Below, in pieces: positions 44,248 to 53,471 of a stretch of DNA of 64,000 bases. Under the pieces are notes generated by a model. That model was not told the DNA's origin. It searched no databases and was given only the letters and a program-made list of their open reading frames with translations. Every line of letters starts with the position of its first letter. The first letter of the stretch is position 1. A program made the translations under genes and the position numbers. Source of the DNA: Roseicyclus mahoneyensis. Its GTDB lineage: Bacteria; Pseudomonadota; Alphaproteobacteria; Rhodobacterales; Rhodobacteraceae. The stretch lies in NCBI RefSeq assembly GCF_003148775.1, contig NZ_QGGW01000007.1:153248-217247 (forward strand), given 5' to 3'.

Positions 44248-45138
44248 ATGGATCGCCCGGACCTTCCCCTGAATGGGTTGCGCGTGTTCGAAGCGGCCTA
44301 CCGGCAAGGCAGTTTCACGCGTGCCGCCATAGAGTTGCGCGTGACCCAGGCCGCGGTCAGCCATCAGATTGCGCGGCTTGAAGATCGGCTGGGCGTCGCG
44401 CTGTTCGTGCGTGCCTCCGGCGGATTGGTGCCGACGGATGAGGGGAGGGCGCTTTACCCAGTCCTCGAACATGGCTTCGACGCCATGGCGCGGACCCTCG
44501 ACCGGATCACGGGGCATCGCAATATCGAGACGTTGAAGATCGGTGTCGTCACGACCTTTGCCGTCGCCTGGCTCTTGCCGCGCTTGCCCGCGTTCCGGCG
44601 GGACCATCCGTCGATCGACCTGCGCATCTCGACCAACAACAACCGCGTCGAGATCCTGCGCGAAGGGCTCGACATGGCGATCCGCTACGGTGCCGGTTCC
44701 TGGCCCGGGCTTGAGTCCGAGGTGCTGCTCGAGGCTCCGCTGGCACCGCTGTGTGCGCCGGAGGTTGCCGAATATCTGACGAAGCCCGAAAACCTCGGCC
44801 GTGAGGTCCTGCTGCGGAGCTATCGCAGCGATGAATGGCCTCGCTGGTTCGCAGAGGCGGGCGTACCCTGTCCACCGCTGACCGGTCCGATCTTCGACTC
44901 GTCGCTGGCCATGGCCGAGATCGCGGCGGAGGGCGGGGGCGTGGCGCTGCTTCCCGTCGACATGTTCACGCGCCACACCGCGGATGGGCGGCTGGTTCAG
45001 CCGTTTTCGACGGTGGTGACGGTTGGCAGCTACGCCCTCACATGGCCCGCGGACCGGCCGCCCACACCCGCGATGGTGGACTTCCGAAGATGGTTGCGGG
45101 CGGCATCAACAGGGCTGACGGCCAGCAGCGCTGGCTAG
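44248..45138 (+). CDS. ampR: AmpR/GcvA-type LysR regulator
   Basis: 296 residues. LPLNGLRVFEAAYRQGSFTR and VTQAAVSHQIARLEDRLGVA are the near-invariant N-terminus of the AmpR/GcvA subgroup; the effector domain ends ALLPVDMFTRHTADGRLVQP. In other bacteria AmpR senses muropeptides and induces a divergent beta-lactamase gene, the same layout as here. The ATG at 44248 is preferred because GGAG is 8 nt upstream; at 44242 the spacing would be only 2 nt. Confidence 0.85.
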   Translation: MDRPDLPLNGLRVFEAAYRQGSFTRAAIELRVTQAAVSHQIARLEDRLGVALFVRASGGLVPTDEGRALYPVLEHGFDAMARTLDRITGHRNIETLKIGVVTTFAVAWLLPRLPAFRRDHPSIDLRISTNNNRVEILREGLDMAIRYGAGSWPGLESEVLLEAPLAPLCAPEVAEYLTKPENLGREVLLRSYRSDEWPRWFAEAGVPCPPLTGPIFDSSLAMAEIAAEGGGVALLPVDMFTRHTADGRLVQPFSTVVTVGSYALTWPADRPPTPAMVDFRRWLRAASTGLTASSAG

Positions 45139-45269
45139 CGGCTGTATCGGTCAGGACGTCGGGCCGCCCGGTCTGACGGTCGCGCACCACACACTCATGT
45201 CCATGCCTTGGCTGTGCATCTTGTCGGGGCATCACAGGCGGAAAGGCTGGCTGTCCTCTTGCATCGTCT

Positions 45270-45308
45270 GTCACTAAGTGACATCTAACATGTGTGTCAC
45301 TTAGTGAC
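45270..45308. promoter_or_regulatory. Twin palindromic operators upstream of a TetR gene
   Basis: GTCACTAAGTGAC (45270-45282) and GTCACTTAGTGAC (45296-45308). Each is palindromic around one central base, and the two are reverse complements, 26 bp centre to centre. They lie about 90-125 bp before the TetR start, as expected for two repressor dimers. Confidence 0.7.
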
Positions 45309-45395
45309 TCGATTGGTTGATGGGTCGATATCCCCCAAGAACCTGACGAACAGGACCCAGCACTGGTATCACCGTGCGTGAACGGAGGTCACAGA

Positions 45396-46013
45396 GTGTC
45401 AGACGGATCGAGACTGGAGGATGCGCGGCTCGACGTCTCCCGACATGCCGCAAGGCTGTTCTGGGAGAAGGGCTTCGATGCGACCAGCGGTGACGACATA
45501 GCCGCCGCGGCGGGCCTTTCGACGCGAACGGTCTGGCGATACTTCCGGTCCAAGGAAGCCTGCGTCGAGCCGGTGCTGAAAGTCAGCGAGCTGCGCTTTG
45601 CCGCTCTGCTTGGGCGATGGCCGAAGACGGATAGCATCGACGAGTTCCTGGCCCGGTCCATGACGGCCTTCGCTCTTGACGATGCCTTTATCCGGGACGG
45701 CATCGCCGCCGTCCGGATCCTAGCAGTTCTGGATCGCGAACCAGCCCTGCGCTCGGCCTGGCTCATGGCGTGCCACGCCGCCGAGATGGAGCTGCGCGGC
45801 GTCGTCGCCGACCGTGCGGCGCGGAGTGCGGAGGATCTTGAGGTCAAGCTCTGCGCAGCTGCAATCACGGCGGCCATGCGCCTCGTCGACGAAGAGATCA
45901 GCGCGGCCGTCATCAACGACGGCGTGAAGGTGAGTTCGGAGGAGGCGACCGCCCGCATCGTCGCGGCGATCCGGACGGCTGCGACACTCCCGATCTGCGA
46001 CGCCGTCGCCTGA
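45396..46013 (+). CDS. TetR-family transcriptional regulator
   Basis: 205 residues from GTG with GGAGG 7 nt upstream; an earlier in-frame GTG lacks this. AARLFWEKGFDATSGDDIAA and AGLSTRTVWRYFRSKEACVE form the DNA-binding domain. The C-terminal domain is helical with no recognised ligand motif. The twin GTCACT palindromes upstream suggest autorepression. A prolyl oligopeptidase gene follows 61 nt later on the same strand and may be its target. Confidence 0.9.
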   Translation: MSDGSRLEDARLDVSRHAARLFWEKGFDATSGDDIAAAAGLSTRTVWRYFRSKEACVEPVLKVSELRFAALLGRWPKTDSIDEFLARSMTAFALDDAFIRDGIAAVRILAVLDREPALRSAWLMACHAAEMELRGVVADRAARSAEDLEVKLCAAAITAAMRLVDEEISAAVINDGVKVSSEEATARIVAAIRTAATLPICDAVA

Positions 46014-46074
46014 CAGCGGCGGCCGACCCGGGACAGCGCTGGATGGCGCGCCCGAAAAAGAAGGAAACAACACC

Positions 46075-48306
46075 ATGGCAGGACGAAAAAGCCGGCTCAC
46101 CGGGCGCATATCCATCCGCCCATCGCGCCGAAAGATGACCGAACGACAGGGCCCGCTCTCGATGGCGATGCACCTTTCCGGCGCTGCCGCAACAGCGCTG
46201 CTCATGTCGATCGCCCCGGCAGTGGCACAGGAGACCCCGCCGATGACCTACCCGGAAACACGTCAGACCGATATCGAGGAGACGCATTTCGGCGTCACGG
46301 TCGCCGACCCGTTCCGCTGGCTGGAGAACGACCCGCGCCAGGACGCCGAGGTTGCGGAATGGATCGAGGCGCAGAATGCGGTTTCGGCGCCTTACCTCGA
46401 GGGTCTGGCTGGCCGGGATGTCTTCCAGCGCCGCCTGACGGCGATGTTCGACCACGAAACCCTGACCCCACCGTTCGAGCGCGGCGGTCTCTACTTCTTC
46501 ACCCGCAGCGGCGGTCTCGACAACCAGGCGCAGCTTCTGGTGCGGGAAGGGGCAGATGGCGCGAACCGTGTCCTGATCGACCCGAACACCTGGTCGGAGG
46601 ATGGCACTGTCGCCCTGGCCGAATGGGCCGTCTCTGGCGATGGCGCCTTCGTGGCCTTTGCCGTGCAGGACGGCGGGTCGGACTGGCGCACCATCCGGGT
46701 GATCGACGTGGCCACCGGCGAGATGCGGGAGGACAGCGTCGAATGGGCACGGTTCACCACAATCGCGTGGCATCCCGATGGTTCGGGCTTCTACTATTCC
46801 CGGTTCCCCGAGCCCGAAACGGGTGCCGCCTTCAGCGCCAGTGTCGAAGGCCACGCTGTCTATTTGCATCGACTGGGCACGAACCAGTCGGAAGATCGGC
46901 TGATCCATGCGCCGACGCCGGGTCAAGCGCTGTTGCACAATGTCGAGGTCACGCCGGATGGCCGCTATCTGATCGTCTATACCTCCGCGCTGACGGGGGG
47001 TGTTGCGGTCACGGTGACGGATCTGAGGGCAGCCGATCCCGCGCCAAGCGCCATCGTGGAAAGCCATGATGATCGATGGATCTTGTTGGGCAACGTCGGC
47101 ACGCAGCTTGTCTTTGCGACGCAGATGGATGCTCCACGGGGTCGGGTCGTGACGATAGACTTGGCGGAGCAGGAGCCGGAGTTTTCCGAACTGATCCCGG
47201 AACGGCCCGATGCCGTTCTCCGCGAAGGCGGGTCTTTGTTGGTGGGCAACCGGATCCTGTTGTCCTACACCGTGGATGTCCAGTCGCATGCCGAGCTCTA
47301 CCGGCTGGATGGAACCTTAGACGGCCCTGTCGCTTTGCCGGGGCCGGGCAGCACCGGGATCGTCCGCGGCCGCCCCGGCGAGAACGAGGCCTTTTTCGCC
47401 TTCACCAGCTATGACGCGCCGCTGACTGTGCTGCGCCTCGACGTCGCCGCACATGACACGACTGTCTGGGCGGATCCCGAGATCGCGGTCGATCTCGACA
47501 CGATCCGTGTCGAGCCACATTTCTACATGTCCGAGGATGGCACGCGCGTGCCCTTGTTCGTCGTCCGGCGCACGGATGTCGACGGCCCGGCACCGACGAT
47601 GCTCAATGCCTATGGCGGTTTCGGGATCAGCATGGTGCCGCATTTCTCGCCCGCCGCACTGGCCTGGGTCGAGCAGGGCGGCGTCTATGCCGTGGCGAAC
47701 ATTCGGGGCGGTGGCGAATACGGCCAAGCTTGGCACCGTGCCGGCAGACGCGCCAACAAGCAAAACGTCTTCGACGACTTTAATGCTGCCGGTGAATATC
47801 TGATCGAGCAAGGCATCACGCCCTCCGACGGGCTCGCGATCCACGGGGAGTCCAACGGCGGACTGTTGATCGGGGCCGTCGTCAACCAAAGGCCGGACCT
47901 GTTCGCGGCAGCCTTGCCGGGGGTAGGGGTGCTCGACATGCTGCGGTTCGACCGCTTTACCGGCGGCGCGACCTGGGTCCAGGAATTCGGCAGCCCCTCC
48001 GTTGAGGAAGAGTTTCACACGCTGCTGTCCTATTCGCCCTTGCACAGGATCCAGGACGGGGTGCGATACCCGGCTGTCCTCGTCACCACGGCGGATACCG
48101 ACAACAGGGTCGTGCCGGCCCATTCGTTCAAATACGCGGCTGCATTGCAGGCGGCGGACATCGGGAACCGCCCGCATCTCTTGCGCGTAGAAGCCCGCGC
48201 CGGTCACGGGGCAGGCAAGCCGACCGCGATGGTCATCGACGAGTTCTCCGACATGTGGGCCTTTGCCGCCCATTGGACCGGGCTCGAGGTGACGGAAACC
48301 GAATGA
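46075..48306 (+). CDS. Prolyl oligopeptidase (S9A), exported
   Basis: 743 residues. It cleaves short peptides after proline. The C-terminal hydrolase domain carries the triad: S593 in IHGESNGGLLIG, Asp in TADTDNRVVPAHSFK, His in RAGHGAGKPT. The N-terminal two thirds form the beta-propeller that excludes large substrates. An Ala-rich segment ending APAVAQE is a signal peptide, preceded by about 30 basic residues if translation begins at 46075 (AAGGA upstream). Starts at 46135 or 46162 would give a more usual signal peptide. Confidence 0.9.
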   Translation: MAGRKSRLTGRISIRPSRRKMTERQGPLSMAMHLSGAAATALLMSIAPAVAQETPPMTYPETRQTDIEETHFGVTVADPFRWLENDPRQDAEVAEWIEAQNAVSAPYLEGLAGRDVFQRRLTAMFDHETLTPPFERGGLYFFTRSGGLDNQAQLLVREGADGANRVLIDPNTWSEDGTVALAEWAVSGDGAFVAFAVQDGGSDWRTIRVIDVATGEMREDSVEWARFTTIAWHPDGSGFYYSRFPEPETGAAFSASVEGHAVYLHRLGTNQSEDRLIHAPTPGQALLHNVEVTPDGRYLIVYTSALTGGVAVTVTDLRAADPAPSAIVESHDDRWILLGNVGTQLVFATQMDAPRGRVVTIDLAEQEPEFSELIPERPDAVLREGGSLLVGNRILLSYTVDVQSHAELYRLDGTLDGPVALPGPGSTGIVRGRPGENEAFFAFTSYDAPLTVLRLDVAAHDTTVWADPEIAVDLDTIRVEPHFYMSEDGTRVPLFVVRRTDVDGPAPTMLNAYGGFGISMVPHFSPAALAWVEQGGVYAVANIRGGGEYGQAWHRAGRRANKQNVFDDFNAAGEYLIEQGITPSDGLAIHGESNGGLLIGAVVNQRPDLFAAALPGVGVLDMLRFDRFTGGATWVQEFGSPSVEEEFHTLLSYSPLHRIQDGVRYPAVLVTTADTDNRVVPAHSFKYAAALQAADIGNRPHLLRVEARAGHGAGKPTAMVIDEFSDMWAFAAHWTGLEVTETE

Positions 48307-48428
48307 GACGATCGGACCGGAAGGATGCCGCTGGCCGGGGCGGCGGAACATTTTGATTGACGTATAGGATCGATCGGACTTTCCCGAAGGATCACCAGGT
48401 CGACCAAGAGAAGAGGAGTGAGCCCGAT

Positions 48429-49454
48429 ATGGAAAGATCGGAAGAGATTATGCGCATGAATGGCGTAAGGCTCGCCGAGCGCGTCGTTCCGGTGCCGAAA
48501 TCCATCAGCCATTCCGCACAATTGATGCTGCATGGATCGGTCAGCAAGGACGGGATCCCGATCAACGCTTCTTACGAGATGCCGATGCCGGACGATCATG
48601 ATGCTTGGCGCCGCCTGAGGTCGGCGACAGACGCACATTACGCATCCATGCTGAAGGCACACCGCTCCGACGTTGCCGCACGGGCGACGGCCGCTCAGAT
48701 CGGGTCCGCCACGGTTCATATTGCGACCCCCTCCGACCTGCGAAACAGCGAAATCGTCTATATCGACTTGCACGGTGGAGCCTTTGTGTTCGGTGGTGGG
48801 AACGCATGCCGGGAAAATGCGCGCAGTATTGCCGACCTTCACGGCATAAGGTGCTATGGGATCGACTACCGGATGCCCCCCGATCACCCCTTTCCGGCAG
48901 CGCTGGACGATTGTCTGAGTGTCTATCGGTACGCCGTTCAGAAATACGGTGCTGATCACGTCATCATTGGCGGTCGGTCTGCTGGTGGCAACCTTGCCCT
49001 CGCAACCGCGTTGCGCGCGCAGGACGAAGGCCTGACGCTGCCCGCCTGCCTCATCCTGCTCTCGCCCGAAATCGACCTGACGGAATCGGGCGACAGTTTT
49101 TCTGCGAACAGGACGCTGGATGTAAACCTACCGAACCCGCTGATATCAGCGAACCAGCTTTACGCGAATGGCGCGGACCTTGCGCATCCGTACCTGTCGC
49201 CTCTGTTTGGAACCTTCACTGCGACGTTTCCGCCGACCTTCATCCAGAGCGGCACCCGGGATCTGTTCTTGTCGAATGCTGTTCGCCTGCATCGGAAACT
49301 GTGCAAGGCGGCAGTTGTCACGGAATTGCATGTCTTCGAGGCAATGCCGCATGGCGGGTTCGGCGGAACGGAGGAGGATGAAGAAATCGCACAGGAAGTT
49401 GGCCGGTTCCTGCGAGCCAATGTTCGCGGCATGCCGGACAGTTCAGTTCGGTGA
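48429..49454 (+). CDS. Alpha/beta hydrolase, HSL-like esterase
   Basis: 341 residues. The oxyanion motif HGGAFVFGGGN, the nucleophile GRSAGGNLALA and a late His in FEAMPHGGFGG define the hormone-sensitive lipase (bacterial esterase) family; Asp is probably in QSGTRDLFL. No signal peptide. GAGGAG lies upstream of the ATG. It is in line with the peptidase gene but 122 nt away. Confidence 0.9.
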   Translation: MERSEEIMRMNGVRLAERVVPVPKSISHSAQLMLHGSVSKDGIPINASYEMPMPDDHDAWRRLRSATDAHYASMLKAHRSDVAARATAAQIGSATVHIATPSDLRNSEIVYIDLHGGAFVFGGGNACRENARSIADLHGIRCYGIDYRMPPDHPFPAALDDCLSVYRYAVQKYGADHVIIGGRSAGGNLALATALRAQDEGLTLPACLILLSPEIDLTESGDSFSANRTLDVNLPNPLISANQLYANGADLAHPYLSPLFGTFTATFPPTFIQSGTRDLFLSNAVRLHRKLCKAAVVTELHVFEAMPHGGFGGTEEDEEIAQEVGRFLRANVRGMPDSSVR

Positions 49455-49566
49455 TGCGGATATGGAACCGATACGTCCGGCGGAGGGTCGTGGGATCACG
49501 CACAGCACACGTACCCGGCGAAGCGAGCGACTGGTTTTCGCCAATTACCGATGAGAGGACACCACA

Positions 49567-49986
49567 ATGACCGAGATCCATCCAGCCCATGGTTCCGAGG
49601 ATGAAGTACGAGGACGCATCTTGGCGCTTCTCGATCACCATTCCAAGGCGGCCGGGAAATCATTCAGGTCTGAGATGGTGTTCCTCGAGGCGCGTGAAGG
49701 CGATCTTTACCTCGGTGGTCTTGCCGCCCGGTTTTCGCTGGATCTGAAATGGGTGTTCGTCGAGCTGTTGGCGGTGGCCGAGGAGGGGCGCGGCAAGGGG
49801 ATCGGCGGCCAGCTGATGGCGCGCCTCGAGGAGGAAGCACGCTTGAGGGGGATGGGCGGGATATGGCTCGACACATTCTCGTTTCAGGCGCCCGGGTTCT
49901 ACAGGCGTCTGGGCTACAGCGAATTTGGTCGGATCGACGATTATCCGGAGACCGAGGCGAGACTGTTTTTCGTCAAGCGGCTCTGA
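49567..49986 (+). CDS. GNAT family N-acetyltransferase
   Basis: 139 residues. The acetyl-CoA pyrophosphate loop is VAEEGRGKGIGGQLMARLEE, preceded by the beta strand WVFVELLAV and followed by the LDTFSFQAPGFYRRLGYSEF block. The substrate, an amine of a small molecule or protein, is unknown. It has the usual length for a single-domain GNAT. Confidence 0.9.
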   Translation: MTEIHPAHGSEDEVRGRILALLDHHSKAAGKSFRSEMVFLEAREGDLYLGGLAARFSLDLKWVFVELLAVAEEGRGKGIGGQLMARLEEEARLRGMGGIWLDTFSFQAPGFYRRLGYSEFGRIDDYPETEARLFFVKRL

Positions 49987-50063
49987 GGTTTCGTGGATCG
50001 GTTCTTGATACGTGGTGGGCGGACGCACCCGCGGAATTCTCTCCAAGTGTCATGGTGGGACGA

Positions 50064-51017
50064 ATGAAAGAGAAAACGCGCCGGAAAGGCGAAAGCTGGC
50101 TCCTGGAACCGGACGATGATCTATGCCTACCTCGGGTTCCTGCCGACCGTGAATACCATCGCGCCTATGTCGGCGAAGACCGGAAGATTGTCCGAGGCGT
50201 CGCCGCGATTGTCCTGCTCTTTGCAGGTCTCATTGTCTTTGCGCAATTGTGCCTCGCTGTGGCCGCGACGATCGACACCCGGCTTCTTGGGCGGACAGGC
50301 TTCACGCCTTTGACGCACGCGGCAGGTGTCTTTTCCCTCGTTCTGCTCATTCCCTACAGCATGCTGCTGCAGCGCTGGCTTTATGGCCTTCCCGCCCGCT
50401 CCCTGCATTCGGTTGCCGGACGCTTCCGGTTCGGTGTGTTTGGCCGTGCATTGCTGGCCTTCGGCCCCTTCGTCCTCATCGTCATGTCGGTCGGATTTCT
50501 TCTGACGCCCGGTGACCCGGTCCCATGGAGCACGGCCGATCTGGTCGCGGTCTTCATCATCGGCATGACGCTCACCCCGCTGGCCGCCGCCGGGGAGGAA
50601 TACGGGTTTCGCGGCCTGATGTTCCGAATTGTTGGCAGCTGGACTCGTGAATCCCTGTCCGGCGCAATGCTCGGTATCGGCGTCACGACCGTCCTCTTCT
50701 CGCTTTTTCACGGCACGATCGATCCTTACATCCTCGGCTCGTATCTCGTGCTGTTCGGCGCAATGGGCATCATCACATGGAGGGCCGGGGGGCTTGAGGT
50801 CGCCGTCGTGTTGCATGGGGCATACAACGTGAGCGCCCTTGTCCTTGCGACGACGCTCCACCTCGACCTGGGAGGCGACCTGAGCAGCCGTGGCGAGATC
50901 GCCGGAACGCCTGCCAACCTTGTGCCGAGCGCCGGGCTTTTGGTCATCACCGCGATTGTCTGGTGGACAACGCGAAAGTCTGGCCCCGCGCGGACGCCGA
51001 AGACATCGGGCACATGA
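50064..51017 (+). CDS. CPBP intramembrane metalloprotease
   Basis: 317 residues with about seven or eight membrane segments. The metal-binding motifs of the CAAX-protease family are present: AAGEEYGFRGLMFRI (EExxxR), LFSLFHGTIDPY and VVLHGAYNVSAL. Bacterial members process or protect against small peptides such as bacteriocins. Two starts are possible, 50052 and 50064; the second has a better purine-rich site. About 45 hydrophilic residues precede the first membrane segment. Confidence 0.88.
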   Translation: MKEKTRRKGESWLLEPDDDLCLPRVPADREYHRAYVGEDRKIVRGVAAIVLLFAGLIVFAQLCLAVAATIDTRLLGRTGFTPLTHAAGVFSLVLLIPYSMLLQRWLYGLPARSLHSVAGRFRFGVFGRALLAFGPFVLIVMSVGFLLTPGDPVPWSTADLVAVFIIGMTLTPLAAAGEEYGFRGLMFRIVGSWTRESLSGAMLGIGVTTVLFSLFHGTIDPYILGSYLVLFGAMGIITWRAGGLEVAVVLHGAYNVSALVLATTLHLDLGGDLSSRGEIAGTPANLVPSAGLLVITAIVWWTTRKSGPARTPKTSGT

Positions 51018-51165
51018 TTTGTATCAGGTGTTTTTCGATGCATCTGGCGATCAGAGATGTCCAATGATCGAGGCGAACCCGTTTTCGGGGACCCGCATCG
51101 TCCTGTCGTCAGATCACACGTCAAGAATGCACTTGCCCGCGCCAAATGACACGCTGGGCTTGGGT

Positions 51166-52212
51166 CTATTGCTGCTTGATGCCTTCAACGAAGTCCGTAA
51201 CCGCATCGAGGACAGAGGGCGCAATCGGAATGTTCGGGTCGGCATAGGTCGCGAGGTTCGCCAAGGGGTCTTCAGATGCCACGGTCTTGAGGACGTGATT
51301 GACGTCTGGAAGCAAGGCGAGGGTGGCGTCGGGCGCCGCATCCGCCAGCATCCGTGCGTCCGCCACGCTGACTTGCAGGTCGCGCGTGCCTTGAACCACG
51401 AGCATGGGACGCTCGACCTGGGCCGCAAGCTCGGTCGGATCGTAGGACATGGCGTCGATCAGGAAGCCCTGAACCTCCTCGCCAAAAAGGGGCCGCAGGG
51501 CGGGGCTGATGGTGCCCGCATCGACACGCTCGCCGCGCCGCAGCGTGGCAAGGGCGGCCTCGGCCTCCTGCAGGAAAGGTGCATTCGCGGGGTTGGCGCG
51601 CAGCTGTTCGCGGATCACCTCGTCAAGGGGGCGGCCGATGCTGGCGATCAGGATCAACCCGCAAGCTTCGGGCATGCGCGCCATGGCGGCCAAGGCGACC
51701 AGTCCGCCCTCGCTGTGGCCAATGGGGATGATGCATCGCGTGCCGTCTTCCGCCGGCAGCCGGTCCCGGATGGCGGCGGTCCAGGTGAGAAGGTCGTCGC
51801 CATAGAGCGCGATCGTCACATCGTTCGGGTCCGAGGCGGCACCTGCGGAGCCGAACATGCCGCGCTTGTCGATGCGGACCGAAGGGTAGCCCCGTTCGGC
51901 TAGTGCCTCAGCCAGCAGCCTATAGGGCGCGGCCGTGATGCCGAGGGGCGAATTGCCGTCGCGGTCCGTGGGCCCGGAACCGGGCACGATGAGGAATACC
52001 GGCACCTCCGGCGGTAGCGCTGCACGCGCGTTCGGCAGGGTCAGTGTCCCCGCGAGCGGACCTGTGGGGCCCGACGCGGTGATGTCTTCCTCGATCAGCA
52101 TGCTGTCTCCTGTCTCCAGATTACCGCCTGTTTGGGCGCTTGCGAGCGACGTCATGGTGAAGCCAAGGGACATCGCGATCAGATGGGCGATGATGATGCG
52201 CTTAGGTTGCAT
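51166..52212 (-). CDS. Secreted alpha/beta hydrolase
   Basis: 348 residues. A 27-residue signal peptide ends TSLASAQ. LIVPGSGPTDRDGNS, the nucleophile elbow IPIGHSEGGLVALAAM, Asp in VVQGTRDLQVS and His in LPDVNHVLK give a complete triad. It resembles the YpfH/dienelactone group of periplasmic esterases. The start was set at MQPKRIIIAH, where the signal peptide begins. Confidence 0.9.
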   Translation of the reverse strand: MQPKRIIIAHLIAMSLGFTMTSLASAQTGGNLETGDSMLIEEDITASGPTGPLAGTLTLPNARAALPPEVPVFLIVPGSGPTDRDGNSPLGITAAPYRLLAEALAERGYPSVRIDKRGMFGSAGAASDPNDVTIALYGDDLLTWTAAIRDRLPAEDGTRCIIPIGHSEGGLVALAAMARMPEACGLILIASIGRPLDEVIREQLRANPANAPFLQEAEAALATLRRGERVDAGTISPALRPLFGEEVQGFLIDAMSYDPTELAAQVERPMLVVQGTRDLQVSVADARMLADAAPDATLALLPDVNHVLKTVASEDPLANLATYADPNIPIAPSVLDAVTDFVEGIKQQ

Positions 52213-52288
52213 GGGGATGATGCTCCATCGAGTCTTTGGGTGGGAACAGGGCCAAGCGCGCCGCGGTCTGACCACGGGCCCGGATCGC

Positions 52289-53143
52289 TCAGCTGTGTGC
52301 CGCCGCCAGTTCGACGCCCGGCGCGTGCAGGCCTTGGGCCGAAAGCGTGAAGATCTCGAATCCGTCCGCGGTTACGCCGATCGAATGTTCGAACTGGGCC
52401 GACAAGGACCTGTCCCGCGTCACGGCGGTCCAGTTGTCGGTGAGCATCTTCACCTCGGGCCGACCGAGGTTGATCATCGGTTCCACGGTAAAGATCATCC
52501 CTTCGCGAAGCTCCGGTCCCGTGTTTCGCGTGCCGACATTCAGGATGTTCGGAGAGTCGTGAAAGACCTGCCCGATGCCGTGACCGCAGAAGTCGCGGAC
52601 GACGGAGCACCGCTGGGACGTAGCATAACTCTGGATGGCATGTCCGATGTCGCCCAGCCGCGCGCCGGGACGGACAGCCCGGATGCCGCGCATCATCGCC
52701 TCATGCGCGATGCGGATCAGCCGCGCGGCGGCGATCTTGGGTTTGCCTACGGCGTACATCCGGCTGGCGTCGCCATACCAGCCGTCCAGGACAAGCGTCA
52801 CATCCACGTTCACGATATCGCCCTCGCGCAGCTTTCGTGAGGTAGGGGCACCATGGCACACCACGTGATTGACCGACGTGCAGCAGGCGTATGCGTAGCC
52901 CTTGTAGCCCAAGGTGGCTGGTCTGGCGTCATGTGTTGCGGCGAAGTCGAGCACGAAGGTGTTGATCTCGGACAAGGGCGTGCCGTCCCTCACGAGGGCG
53001 GCGATCTCGTCGAGGCATCGGGCGGTCAGGGCCCCCGCGCGGCGCATCCCCGCGAAGGCGTCCGGTCCGTAGAGCTTGATGCGTTCCGTCCTTCGGGCGC
53101 TCGGGGCGGGTGGAGCGACAGGGACGTTGATATAGGTGGCCAC
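52289..53143 (-). CDS. map: Type I methionine aminopeptidase
   Basis: 284 residues. It removes the initiator Met. The five dinuclear-metal ligands are visible: Asp in VNVDVTLVLDG and YGDASRMY, His in CGHGIGQVFHDSPNI, Glu in FTVEPMI and FEHSIGVT. The His in HVVCHGAPT is the substrate His. About 25 residues precede the usual start of the catalytic domain. An isolated second copy in the genome would be common; this cannot be judged here. Confidence 0.94.
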   Translation of the reverse strand: MATYINVPVAPPAPSARRTERIKLYGPDAFAGMRRAGALTARCLDEIAALVRDGTPLSEINTFVLDFAATHDARPATLGYKGYAYACCTSVNHVVCHGAPTSRKLREGDIVNVDVTLVLDGWYGDASRMYAVGKPKIAAARLIRIAHEAMMRGIRAVRPGARLGDIGHAIQSYATSQRCSVVRDFCGHGIGQVFHDSPNILNVGTRNTGPELREGMIFTVEPMINLGRPEVKMLTDNWTAVTRDRSLSAQFEHSIGVTADGFEIFTLSAQGLHAPGVELAAAHS

Positions 53144-53218
53144 CTGGTGCCCCTCTCTGGTTGGGATTTCCTCTTGCCGGTGACGCCCGATTGAAGGACG
53201 ATCACATTGAATATGCGT

Positions 53219-53237
53219 TTCGTATATGATTCGTATA
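53219..53237. promoter_or_regulatory. Phased direct repeats before the ParD-like gene
   Basis: TTCGTATA at 53219 and 53230, 11 bp apart, in a short AT-rich stretch about 25 bp before the start codon. Such tandem sites are typical of ribbon-helix-helix autoregulation. Confidence 0.5.
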
Positions 53238-53259
53238 GCGACGAAAAGGAGAGATCCCG

Positions 53260-53466
53260 ATGGGCATCGTGAAGATCGCCGAGGACCTGCATGAGGAGCT
53301 GCGCAAGTCGAGCGCCGTCATGTGCCGCTCGATAAACGCTCAGGCCGAGTTCTGGATGAAGGTCGGTATGCTGGCCGAGGCGAACCCTGGCCTGTCCTTC
53401 ACCGAACTCATGGCCGAGCAACGCAAGCTTGCCGATGTGAGGGTGCCCGAGATCGACGCCGCCTGA
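53260..53466 (+). CDS. ParD-like antitoxin, no adjacent toxin
   Basis: 68 residues. MGIVKIAEDLHEELRKSSAV and SINAQAEFWMKVGMLAEANP are the conserved halves of the ParD-like antitoxin family. AGGAGAG lies 7 nt upstream. No toxin gene lies on either side: the upstream gene is map (divergent) and the downstream gene is a hydrolase on the opposite strand. It may be an orphan regulator. Confidence 0.85.
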   Translation: MGIVKIAEDLHEELRKSSAVMCRSINAQAEFWMKVGMLAEANPGLSFTELMAEQRKLADVRVPEIDAA

Positions 53467-53471
53467 GGGGC

